Assembly (NCBI GenBank): GCA_937965925.1
Contig: CALCME010000007.1
Location: 1 to 5,972, forward strand
Direction: 5' to 3'
Length of the DNA stretch: 5,972 bases
Source: Candidatus Absconditabacterales bacterium
GTDB lineage: Bacteria; Patescibacteriota; Gracilibacteria; Absconditabacterales; Absconditicoccaceae
A program made the translations under genes and the position numbers. This document shows positions 1 through 5,972 of the stretch, piece after piece; the stretch's first letter is position 1, and each line of letters starts with the position of its first letter. Under the pieces are notes generated by a model, which was not told the origin of the DNA, made no database searches, and saw nothing but the letters and a program-made list of their open reading frames with translations.

Positions 1-56
1 TTGGTCCTGTAAATATTGTGTTAGACTGGTAAAATATTTATCTCATATATAAAGAC

Positions 57-299
57 ATGAGAAATGATCAAAATTTGAATGTATGAAAATTATGTTGATT
101 GACTCTTAAAAACTTGGGATGAAAGAGTGATTGAGTCATTGCTAAAACAGTGATAGAATGTTTGAGATGCAATATAGAATTGATACTTGATAATCCGTGA
201 ACTTGAGTAAGTAGGCTCAAACGTGTAGATGACGCTAAAGATGATTTTAGTAGAACGATATGTGTCTGAAATATTGAGAAGAATTTAGAAGAAAAATAG
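57..299 (+). CDS. Small hypothetical protein, 80 aa (code 25)
   Basis: I do not recognise this protein. With TGA read as Gly, an open frame runs from ATG at 57 to TAG at 297-299; the upstream in-frame stop is TAA at 30-32. Seven TGA codons (84, 96, 120, 132, 198, 204, 267) and one GGA supply its eight glycines, a TGA share like that of the confident genes nearby. The protein looks soluble, with no signal peptide or membrane segment. It is rich in Lys, Asp and Glu, and has cysteines at about residues 13, 35, 38 and 69, including a CLRC (CxxC) pair. A TATATAAAG stretch lies directly before the start, so a leaderless or very short-leader transcript is possible; no ribosome binding site is visible. 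It could be a fragment of a larger gene or a chance ORF, since 80 codons is not long enough to be decisive in AT-rich DNA. Confidence 0.5.
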
Positions 300-640
300 T
301 AATTCATTTAAAAAATATATAGTATATCGTATTTGAATTTAGACGTTTTGAGTACTCTTACGTTTAGACCAAATAGAAGTTCTTAATTGCACTTACGGCG
401 ATAGACTACGTAGTAAATTATGTCTAAATTCTATATTATAGTAAATAGATTATAAAATCAGACTATTTACTTCATACTTTGCATAAAATTACTATCAAAG
501 AAATTAGAGCATATCAAGTTTTTGTCACAAGAGATGTGTAGTCTGAATTTAAAGTTAATGCACTATAGTTTACTATATTCATTTTTCTTGTTTTTAAATT
601 CATATTCATATTCTAATGAATCTGAAAAAGTTATTAGATA
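300..640. other. AT-rich intergenic stretch with inverted repeats, no gene seen
   Basis: TAA and TAG are frequent in all six frames, so I see no coding region even under code 25. Two inverted repeats stand out. GAATTTAGAC at 335-344 is the exact reverse complement of GTCTAAATTC at 422-431, and GTAAATAG at 441-448 pairs with CTATTTAC at 463-470 across a 14-base loop. A related GTCTGAATTT lies at 541-550, and the core TAGAC/GTCTA recurs several times. GAGTACTC at 350-357 is a perfect palindrome. These could be regulatory sites or an RNA structure, or simply low-complexity DNA; I assign no function. Confidence 0.4.
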
Positions 641-642
641 AT

Positions 643-675
643 AAAAAAAACTCTCCGATTGGAGAGTTTTTCTTT
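643..675 (-). terminator. Intrinsic terminator downstream of the cold-shock gene
   Basis: CTCTCC at 651-656 and GGAGAG at 661-666 form a GC-containing stem around the loop GATT. Flanking A and T runs extend it to 11 pairs (646-656 with 661-671). On the minus strand the stem is followed by a run of eight Ts, the form expected of a Rho-independent terminator, and it lies 20-40 bases beyond the cold-shock stop codon. The plus-strand side also ends in a T-rich run, so it may work in both directions. Confidence 0.85.
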
Positions 676-692
676 GTAGGTCGAAGAGTGAA

Positions 693-977
693 TTACTCTT
701 GTCCTTCTTCTTCTTGTCCTTCTTCTTCGTACTGTTCTTCTTCTTGGTCGTCATCTTGTTGTTGACTTGATGATCCTCCTCCAGCAGGTCTAACCTCCTG
801 AGCAGCTGATCTACCGTCTCTACCTTGACCAAGGTTATACGTTACGTCGTCTCCTTCAGCTGGTTCGTAACCTTCTTCACATTGTGTAATGTGGAAGAAT
901 AGGTCTTCTCCACCATCTTCTGGTACGATGAAACCGAAACCTTTTTGGTCGTTGTAGAATTTAATTTGTCCTTGCAT
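693..977 (-). CDS. csp: Cold-shock domain protein with acidic C-terminal tail, 94 aa
   Basis: This is a CspA-family single-stranded RNA/DNA-binding protein, a cytoplasmic RNA chaperone. The cold-shock domain covers about residues 1-65 and shows both nucleic-acid-binding motifs: RNP1 as KGFGFI (12-17) and RNP2 as DLFFHI (25-30). A Gly/Ser linker at 66-71 leads into a tail from about 72 to 94 made almost only of Gln, Asp and Glu, with a tandem EEEGQ repeat at the end. Ordinary bacterial Csp proteins are about 65-75 aa and lack this tail. The ATG at 975-977 directly begins the domain, so the start is firm. All 15 glycines use GGN codons and none uses TGA, unlike every other gene here, which suggests selection for efficient decoding in an abundant protein. 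It is divergent from the flavoprotein gene (247 bp between starts) and ends at a strong hairpin terminator. No Shine-Dalgarno sequence is visible. Confidence 0.96.
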   Translation of the reverse strand: MQGQIKFYNDQKGFGFIVPEDGGEDLFFHITQCEEGYEPAEGDDVTYNLGQGRDGRSAAQEVRPAGGGSSSQQQDDDQEEEQYEEEGQEEEGQE

Positions 978-1224
978 GTGCAGAATAATAATAATTTAAA
1001 ATTTAGAAGTACTACTCTTTATACGATCAAGACAATACTACCTAAGCAATATAATCTCGACTGATTAATAATCTTCTTAACCTAGCTATAGTGAAGAATA
1101 TCTAATATGCAAGAGTTTTTTTGTTTTTTATGAGTGCTTTTTTTACATCTTTCACTCCCAAGCTAGCTTTGGTAAGAGAAATATCTAGAATACGTATGAT
1201 TTTAATACAAATGACGTGACAAAT

Positions 1225-2487
1225 ATGAAAAAAAGAGTGGCAGTGGTGTGAGGTGGTGCTGCATGAATGATTGTTTGTTCGACGCTTCTTGAAAAGACGT
1301 CTCGAAAATGAGAAATAATCTTGTTTGAGAAGAACAAATCGTTGTGAGCAAAGGTGGTAATTTCTTGATGATGACGTTGTAATCTTACGACCGGATACTT
1401 CAAAAAGAAAGAACTTAAAACCGCCTATACGAGAGGACGAGATTTTTTGGCTTTTGCTATGAGTCAATTTTGACCAAAACAGGTGAGAAAGTGGTTTGAG
1501 ATGCAATGAGTGGCTTGTAAACAAGAAGACGATGGTCGTATTTTCCCCATCAGTAACGATGGGAAAGAAGTAGTTCGTATGTTTACCTCACTTTTTGATG
1601 ATTCACGTCTTTCATTGCACTACAAAGAGCCAGTTACTTCGCTTACGTTTGATAAGAAGAGTGCACTGTATACGATTACAACCGCACTAGAAACCTATAC
1701 AGTCGATCTGGTTGTCCTCACGACTGGAGGAAATGCGTACGCTCATACAGGATCTTCATGAGATGGATATGCTTTCGCTCGTGACCTGTGACATACCATC
1801 ACTCCACTATGACCTTCGCTAAATAGTTTTATGACAAAAGAGACATGGAGCCATGCGTTAAGTTGACTGTCGTTTGAAGATGCAAGGATATCGTTTGATG
1901 ATGAGGGTGAAAAGAAAACAGCAAACTGACCTCTATTACTGACTCATTTTTGAATATCGTGACCGTTGACCTTTATTGTAGCTTCTCTTTCTGCATTTCA
2001 TGAAGTGAGTGATGTATCTCCACTACAGGTGTTTTTTTCTCCATTGGCAGATCTGTGAAGAGAGAAATGGAATCAGATTCTCTTGGATGCATGAAAAGAC
2101 TCTCCAAAAAAATGACTTATCACTATTCTTAGTAGACGTCTCCCAAAACGCTTTTGTGAGGCATTGCTTGGTGAACTCTGATTAGAATCTCAGCAAATTT
2201 CAATCTTGAGAAAGGACGATCGTAAGAAAATTGCATCACGATTGTGAGATGGAATACCGCTTTCTCTGATCAAACGTCGTCCTGGAGATGAGTTTGTGAC
2301 GGCTTGATGAGTGGATACTACTCACATACATCCAAAAACGGGAGAGTCTACGATCTGTCCGTGACTCTATTTTGCAGGAGAAATTTTGAACGTAGATGGT
2401 GTCACCTGATGATACAACCTTCAAGCGTGTTGGGCGATGGGGAGGTTAGTGGGGAGGGCTATACTATTTAAATGATCTCTTAGCTAG
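1225..2487 (+). CDS. HI0933/BaiN/RdsA-family FAD-dependent oxidoreductase, 420 aa (code 25)
   Basis: A full-length flavoprotein once TGA is read as Gly. The N-terminal dinucleotide-binding motif VVGGGAAGM (residues 7-15) is followed by an acidic strand end, LFEKN (33-37), and by the family signature SGGGRCNLT (47-55), in which all three glycines are TGA. A TTGGNAY motif lies near 170. The C-terminal FAD-binding segment PGLYFAGEI...DGVTGGYNLQ ends near 400. Length matches the family (about 390-420 aa). By hand count 27 of 46 glycines are TGA; Trp is TGG. E. coli YhiN (RdsA) of this family makes dihydrouridine in 23S rRNA, and BaiN was linked to bile-acid reduction; rRNA modification is the likelier role here, by inference. 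The ATG at 1225 sits just before the first beta strand, with an in-frame TAG at 1186 upstream; GTG at 1216 is an alternative. Its last 11 residues (from about GRA) depart from the usual family ending, and its 3' end overlaps the convergent ligase gene by 24 bp. Confidence 0.93.
2329..2460 (+). repeat. Direct repeat, proximal copy (flavoprotein 3' end)
   Basis: This 132-bp block matches 5041-5172 at a constant offset of 2712 bases, with 13 mismatches and no gaps by hand alignment. Exact runs of 25, 29 and 22 bases occur within it. It encodes the C-terminal FAD-binding segment of the flavoprotein. Similarity stops at both edges except for one matching ATA codon upstream. Seven of the changed codons are silent under code 25 and five change the residue. 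Confidence 0.93.
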
Positions 2488-3405
2488 TTCTGAAAACATG
2501 AATGGAATAATATTGTTTTTTCCTTCAATACTAAATCATGGTGCTGAATTTGTTTCAATCATAAATCGTTTTTTCTTATTTGAACAGTAACAGAAATCAA
2601 TGCTATAAATGTCATATGGTTGGGGGTGTAATTTTTTTATAATATGAGAAACTATTTCTTTAACGTCTTTTGGTAACTCTTGCTCAACGCTAATAAAAGT
2701 ACTTTTTCCTCAGAGAAAATTGTTAGCTCTAAAATCATTATTTTGAGGTGTTCTAACTTCACAATAAACGATTTTATCTCATACCATTCAGCATCTAACA
2801 TCATGAATTCAATCTGCTATTCATGGGTATCATCATGTTGCATTAATAAGTTCTTGAATAATAAAATCTGTTGACGATGAATCGTATTTTTCTTTTTCTG
2901 CAAGGAGTTTCTTTTGTGTTGTTTTTATTATTCAAACTCATCATTTTCAAGCACGTGGTTTAAGAACGACTTCTTTGTCAAAAGATTCTTGAAATTTCTT
3001 CTTTTCGAGGAAATCTTTAAGGAGTACTGTCCTTGGTTGAAACTCTTTGAGAAAGAGCGAGGTCGTGTACTTATCATTGGAGATGCGGGCTATACGCTCA
3101 CTACATATGATTGGAATTCAAGAGAGTTGTTGATACATATAGTATGTTCATGAGAAACACATTGATCGAATTACATCTATATTAATCTGTTCTGATACTT
3201 CTATGAGTTCATGGGTTTCTTTTTCATATATGTAGTACTTGGAGAAGGTGTTCGTTCATATATTGTCATCTACAAAGAGATGAACTATGCGTATTCAGAT
3301 ACTATATGCGTACTCTATGAGATGGATATCTTTTTTTGAAATCACGGTAAGCATATTTTCAGTAAAGGTCTCTATTGAGATAGATCTAATGATACCAATT
3401 GTCAT
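2464..3405 (-). CDS. RimK/glutathione-synthetase-like ATP-grasp ligase, 313 aa (code 25)
   Basis: An ATP-grasp enzyme, expected to form an acylphosphate with ATP and join a carboxylate to an amine or other nucleophile in the cytoplasm. The N-terminal part (about 1-105) has the alternating alpha/beta character of a pre-ATP-grasp domain, beginning TIGIIRS. A conserved-type segment, NDKYTTSLFLKEFQPRTVLL (about 110-129), precedes the ATP-grasp core. The core shows VVLKPRAGKGGVGI (146-159) with the ATP-binding Lys149 and glycine-rich loop, FIIQELI (181-187) as the hinge strand, DVR (202-204), RTPQNNDFRAN (218-228), SIDF (268-271), and MIETN (282-286) whose Glu284 and Asn286 are likely Mg ligands. 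Sixteen of 19 glycines are TGA. The ATG at 3405 fits the first beta strand; an in-frame TAA lies at 3451-3453. It follows the larger ATP-grasp gene by 57 bp on the same strand, so the two are probably co-transcribed. Its last eight codons lie antisense to the flavoprotein end. The substrate is unknown. Confidence 0.9.
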
Positions 3406-3462
3406 TAATGAGAATGGCTTAATAGTAAATGTGATAAGTGTTATGGGGATTTATGGTTTTTT

Positions 3463-4911
3463 CTATAATATTTCTTTAAGAAGATCTGGATCGTTATTTA
3501 GGTTAGAAAATGTCTTGGATTTGAATGTTCACTCTTTGGTGAGAAGAGACTTGGACATTTTATCAATTGCTATCGTACTTAACACGCTTTGTATGTATCC
3601 TTCAATGAGATCATCAATTCAAATTCATAGCTGATTGAAATCAATTCTATCCATAAGTATAAGACGAGAGGAGTCTGTTTTTGATACCCCATCTTCGATA
3701 TATGAAAGGTTTGTTCCTAAGATATCTCGAGATGATTCTGTGTTATATATATCTTCAGGAAGTGGTGCTTTTGCTCTTCTAGCATTGAGGCTTAGTGGTG
3801 CAAATCCATTGATTCCATTTATAATACGCATTCTAACATCGACAACATAGGTGTTTCATTTCTTGTCTGGTAGTGTACCTACATGATACCATCTTCACGT
3901 ACGTCAAAAAGAACTCCGATGAGCATTTCATAAGAGACTTTGTACAATAAATTTACTATACGTATGATTTTCTTCCATAAATGCTTTCAGCTCTTTTTCA
4001 TTTGTGATCGTGTAGACTCATTGTCATGCATTTGAATATGGGTTTTTAACGACAGCTTTTCCACCCCATCTATCTACTCGATAAGGGATTTTTTCAAGTG
4101 AAACATCGCATACTGTTTCTGGATACATAATTTTTAATCATAAGTGCTGGATTCTTGCGTTGTATTTTTCATATGCTTTGGTGGCAACAAGTTTATTTCT
4201 TCCTCAAGCAAGACAGCTGATAATTGGGTTTATTAGTAGGGTGTTACAGCGAATTGGTATATATTTTCGCGGTTGTTGGGTCACATATCTAATTCATCAT
4301 CTTACGCGTTGTCGTCATTTTCATGGGATATTTATCTCGATCCATTCATCTTTGATACGCATCACGTCCTTATGAGTTTTTGCAGAACAATAGACAAGAT
4401 GTACTTCTTCATCTGCTAGCGTAGCTAATGCTGAAGCATGACCTGCATTTTCAATTTCATTTTTATCAAAAATAACCGCGAGTACTCAATCTTTTTTTGT
4501 GTATGATTTGTTTATCCTTGGAAGGACAACTTCTTCGATAAATTTTCCATATCATCAAAAGTCACTATTTTCAAATACCTTTGGCATTGATTTTTGTCCT
4601 GATGGACATGAATTATTCTCAATAACGAGCATTGTTCTTTTCCCACTTTCGTTGGTCACATACATAAGATCCGACCCAGCCAGCGTAAAGTGTTTGCATT
4701 GATATGAAAGAATATTTTTTAGATCTGTTGGATCTACATATGGATGTAAATGACAGTATCTTTTAATTATCCTCTCAGGTGAGAGTGTCATAAAGAACTT
4801 TACTATAGGGTGTATCTGTGCGTTTATTACTTGAGGATAGACATACTTCTGAAATTTGAATTGATCAGGTTGTATACAGGTATACGGATTTTTTACATCG
4901 ATAATTGCCAT
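3463..4911 (-). CDS. Large ATP-grasp-like ligase, 482 aa (code 25)
   Basis: I recognise an ATP-grasp fold but not the subfamily. Upstream of the core is an unusual region with VIENNSCPSGQ (96-106), then RVRGGIRYVTQQP (about 202-214) and LINPIISCLAGGRNK (about 226-240). The core shows GGKAVVKNPYSNAGQGVYTI (283-302), with a probable ATP-binding Lys289 and flexible glycine loop, FIVQSLLG (321-328) as the hinge strand, and VVDVRMRIINGINGF (356-370). SLNARRAKAP (about 374-383) and MDRIDF (420-425) lie where acceptor or metal contacts are often found, but the classical E-x-N pair is not obvious at the end. The glutamate and asparagines at 98-100 could mean a rearranged or permuted site; this is speculative. 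Eighteen of 31 glycines are TGA. The protein looks soluble. The ATG at 4909-4911 is the first in the frame, with a stop at 4972-4974. It is first in a probable two-gene operon with the smaller ligase. Confidence 0.85.
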
Positions 4912-4939
4912 ATGATTAAGTATGATACGAAAATGATTT

Positions 4940-4968
4940 ATAATAAATCGAACGTAAGGTACTGAAAA
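4940..4968 (-). promoter_or_regulatory. Candidate promoter for the ATP-grasp gene pair
   Basis: On the minus strand TTTTCA (4963-4968) and TATTAT (4940-4945) are separated by 17 bases, matching four and five of six positions of the bacterial housekeeping -35 and -10 consensus. Transcription would begin about 20 bases before the ATG at 4911. The stretch is very AT-rich, so a chance match is possible. Confidence 0.35.
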
Positions 4969-5016
4969 TAATTATTTTTACAATATGAAGTAATTATATA
5001 AAACAAATAAAAAAAA

Positions 5017-5208
5017 ATGTCAATAAAAATTAATGGTATATATCCAAAAACAGGAGAATCAATGATCTGTCCGTGACTCTATTTTGCATGAGAAATATTG
5101 AACGTAGATGGTGTCACCTGATGATATAATCTTCAAGCGTGTTGTGCGATGGGGAGGTTAGTGGGGAAGAGTGTTCCCCGTGAATTATGAAAAGAAATTA
5201 GTTTTTAA
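5017..5208 (+). pseudogene. Detached second copy of the flavoprotein C-terminus, 63 aa
   Basis: Under code 25 this reads as a 63-aa ORF from ATG 5017 to TAA 5206-5208. After a short novel N-terminus (MSIKIN), it encodes the C-terminal FAD-binding segment of the HI0933 family, including PGLYFAGEI and DGVTGGYNLQ, matching residues of the full gene 2.7 kb upstream. It lacks the N-terminal FAD-binding motif and the catalytic body, so it cannot be an active oxidoreductase by itself. Its ending, VGKSVPREL..., fits the family (an AGKS-like ending is common) better than the ending of the full gene does. No Shine-Dalgarno sequence precedes the ATG. Five of its ten glycines are TGA. Its stop overlaps the stop of the convergent membrane-protein gene by three bases within TTAA. 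I infer a remnant 3' end left after a rearrangement; expression as a small protein cannot be excluded. Confidence 0.8.
5041..5172 (+). repeat. Direct repeat, distal copy
   Basis: This is the partner of 2329-2460 (119 of 132 bases identical by hand alignment). The two copies bracket the ATP-grasp gene pair in direct orientation. Differences are spread through the block and sit mostly at third codon positions, including ATT/ATA, TAC/TAT, AAC/AAT and a GGA/TGA swap at 5089-5091 that is silent only if TGA means Gly. Confidence 0.93.
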
Positions 5209-5930
5209 TTTCCTGTAATAATTTCCTTTAAATTTCATCTAGCATTGAATACTCATTTTGCCTTATCTCAAACTTCAAAATTATTTAATTCTCCATCTGT
5301 TGATCTTAGGCATTTTGAAATTTCATTTTCATCTACTACGCAAAATTTAAATGATATTGTTGAATCTCAGTATTCGAGTCAATTATTCTTTGTTGGTAAA
5401 TTTGGTAGGTTCTCTATTGATTCTGCTCATACAGTTTCTTTTCATACGTTTACTTTTTTAAATATAGTGAATTCATAAACAGCTCTTGTTTTCTCTACTT
5501 TGTATGAAATTCTTTTCCGATCATTTAGTTCTCATAAATTAGTTTCGATTAGCTTTTCTCATTTTTGTAGCTTGTGATCTATTGGTACTAATTTTGTTCA
5601 TTGATCAATATATTTTTCTGATCTTGTTGTTTTATTGATGACTTGAGCGTCTTTGGTTGAAGTTGGAAATCAATCATAGGACTCTCTTGATTCTGTCTGT
5701 CGATGATAGGTATTTGCTGATTTTAATACGTTTTTTTCTGAGACAGTAACTTCTTTCTCTGAAAGATTAAAATTACGTTGGTAGATTTCATATGCTCCAG
5801 CTATTATTCATACAGCGACTAGTACACCCCGAAGTGATTTTTGATTTTCTTTGATTCCCTTTCACATTTTAGCTCCTACTTCTTTTATATTTTGTATTTT
5901 TTCTCGAAGTATCATTGTTGGTTTATGCAT
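5205..5930 (-). CDS. Hypothetical protein with one predicted membrane segment, 241 aa (code 25)
   Basis: I do not recognise this protein. With TGA as Gly, a frame runs from ATG at 5928-5930 to TAA at 5205-5207; an in-frame TAG at 5949-5951 bounds it upstream, and a second ATG at 5913-5915 is possible. A basic, amphipathic N-terminus (about 1-32) is followed by a short hydrophobic segment, LRGVLVAVGIIAGAYEI (about 33-49), consistent with one membrane anchor. The rest is hydrophilic, rich in Lys and Glu, with a beta-rich stretch from about residue 135 (ISYKVEKTRAVYEFTIF, later STISFKFCVV) that may form a folded domain outside the membrane or in the cytoplasm; orientation cannot be decided. Thirteen of 19 glycines are TGA. 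It ends tail to tail with the flavoprotein C-terminal remnant. A TATTAT at 5953-5958 on the minus strand could be a -10 element, giving a leader of under 20 bases. Confidence 0.78.
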
Positions 5931-5972
5931 ATAGGATGAGTTGATAAACTAAATAATACTTCTAGTTTAACT

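Noticed and set aside
1102..1524. 140-aa minus-strand ORF
   Set aside because: It lies antisense to the flavoprotein N-terminus, has no recognisable motif, and is a shadow of that gene.
1225..2487. Flavoprotein as a degraded pseudogene with many stops
   Set aside because: All interruptions are TGA, none TAA or TAG, and they fall on conserved glycines, so this is recoding rather than decay.
2914..3153. Plus-strand ORF containing RVLIIGDAGYTL, resembling a nucleotide-binding strand
   Set aside because: It is antisense to the small ATP-grasp ligase core, whose motifs are far stronger; the resemblance is accidental.
3287..3850. Plus-strand ORFs of 115 and 71 aa
   Set aside because: They lie opposite the two ATP-grasp genes, show no family motifs, and result from the low density of stops antisense to coding DNA.
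2461..5040. Transposon or insertion sequence carrying the ligases
   Set aside because: No transposase, integrase or terminal inverted repeats were found; only direct copies of the gene end are present, so I report a cassette and not a named element.
2329..5172. Template/variable repeat pair of a diversity-generating retroelement
   Set aside because: Mismatches are not adenine-specific, are mostly synonymous, and no reverse transcriptase gene lies between or beside the repeats.
5017..5208. Precursor peptide of a RiPP pathway modified by the neighbouring ATP-grasp ligases
   Set aside because: The short ORF is accounted for by homology to the flavoprotein C-terminus; it shows no leader/core pattern.
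1..5972. CRISPR array or tRNA/rRNA gene
   Set aside because: No regularly spaced repeats and no tRNA-like arm pattern or rRNA segment were seen on either strand by eye.

Overview
The window comes from a bacterium that reads TGA as glycine (genetic code 25), as in the Patescibacteria/CPR lineages Gracilibacteria (BD1-5) and Absconditabacteria (SR1). Under the standard code most genes here look broken. With TGA as Gly, uninterrupted proteins appear, and the TGA codons fall on invariant glycines of known motifs (VVGGGAAGM, SGGGRCNLT and DGVTGGYNLQ in the flavoprotein; LKPRAGKGGVGI in an ATP-grasp ligase). Tryptophan is still TGG, so this is not the mycoplasma code. The DNA is AT-rich, genes are compact, and no clear Shine-Dalgarno sequence precedes any start. 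I cannot separate Gracilibacteria from Absconditabacteria from this window alone.

Layout. Positions 57-299 (+) hold a small 80-aa orphan ORF. Positions 300-640 are AT-rich and appear noncoding, with some inverted repeats. A cold-shock protein with an acidic tail lies at 693-977 (-), followed by an intrinsic terminator near 643-675. A divergent 420-aa HI0933/BaiN/RdsA-family flavoprotein occupies 1225-2487 (+). Two ATP-grasp ligase genes lie on the minus strand: a 482-aa protein at 3463-4911, then a 313-aa RimK/glutathione-synthetase-like protein at 2464-3405, whose 3' end overlaps the flavoprotein 3' end by 24 bp. A 63-aa ORF at 5017-5208 (+) is a second, divergent copy of the flavoprotein C-terminus. 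A 241-aa protein with one predicted membrane segment lies at 5205-5930 (-).

The most interesting structure is the middle segment. The ATP-grasp pair is bounded by two direct copies (2329-2460 and 5041-5172, 119/132 bases identical by hand alignment) of the flavoprotein 3' end. The distal copy carries the more family-typical C-terminal tail. This looks as if a roughly 2.7-kb ligase cassette entered the 3' end of a flavoprotein gene and supplied a replacement end, leaving the displaced end behind. No transposase or integrase is present, so the mechanism is open. The two ligases probably act together, each activating a carboxylate with ATP and joining it to an amine or similar acceptor, but their substrates cannot be read from the sequence.
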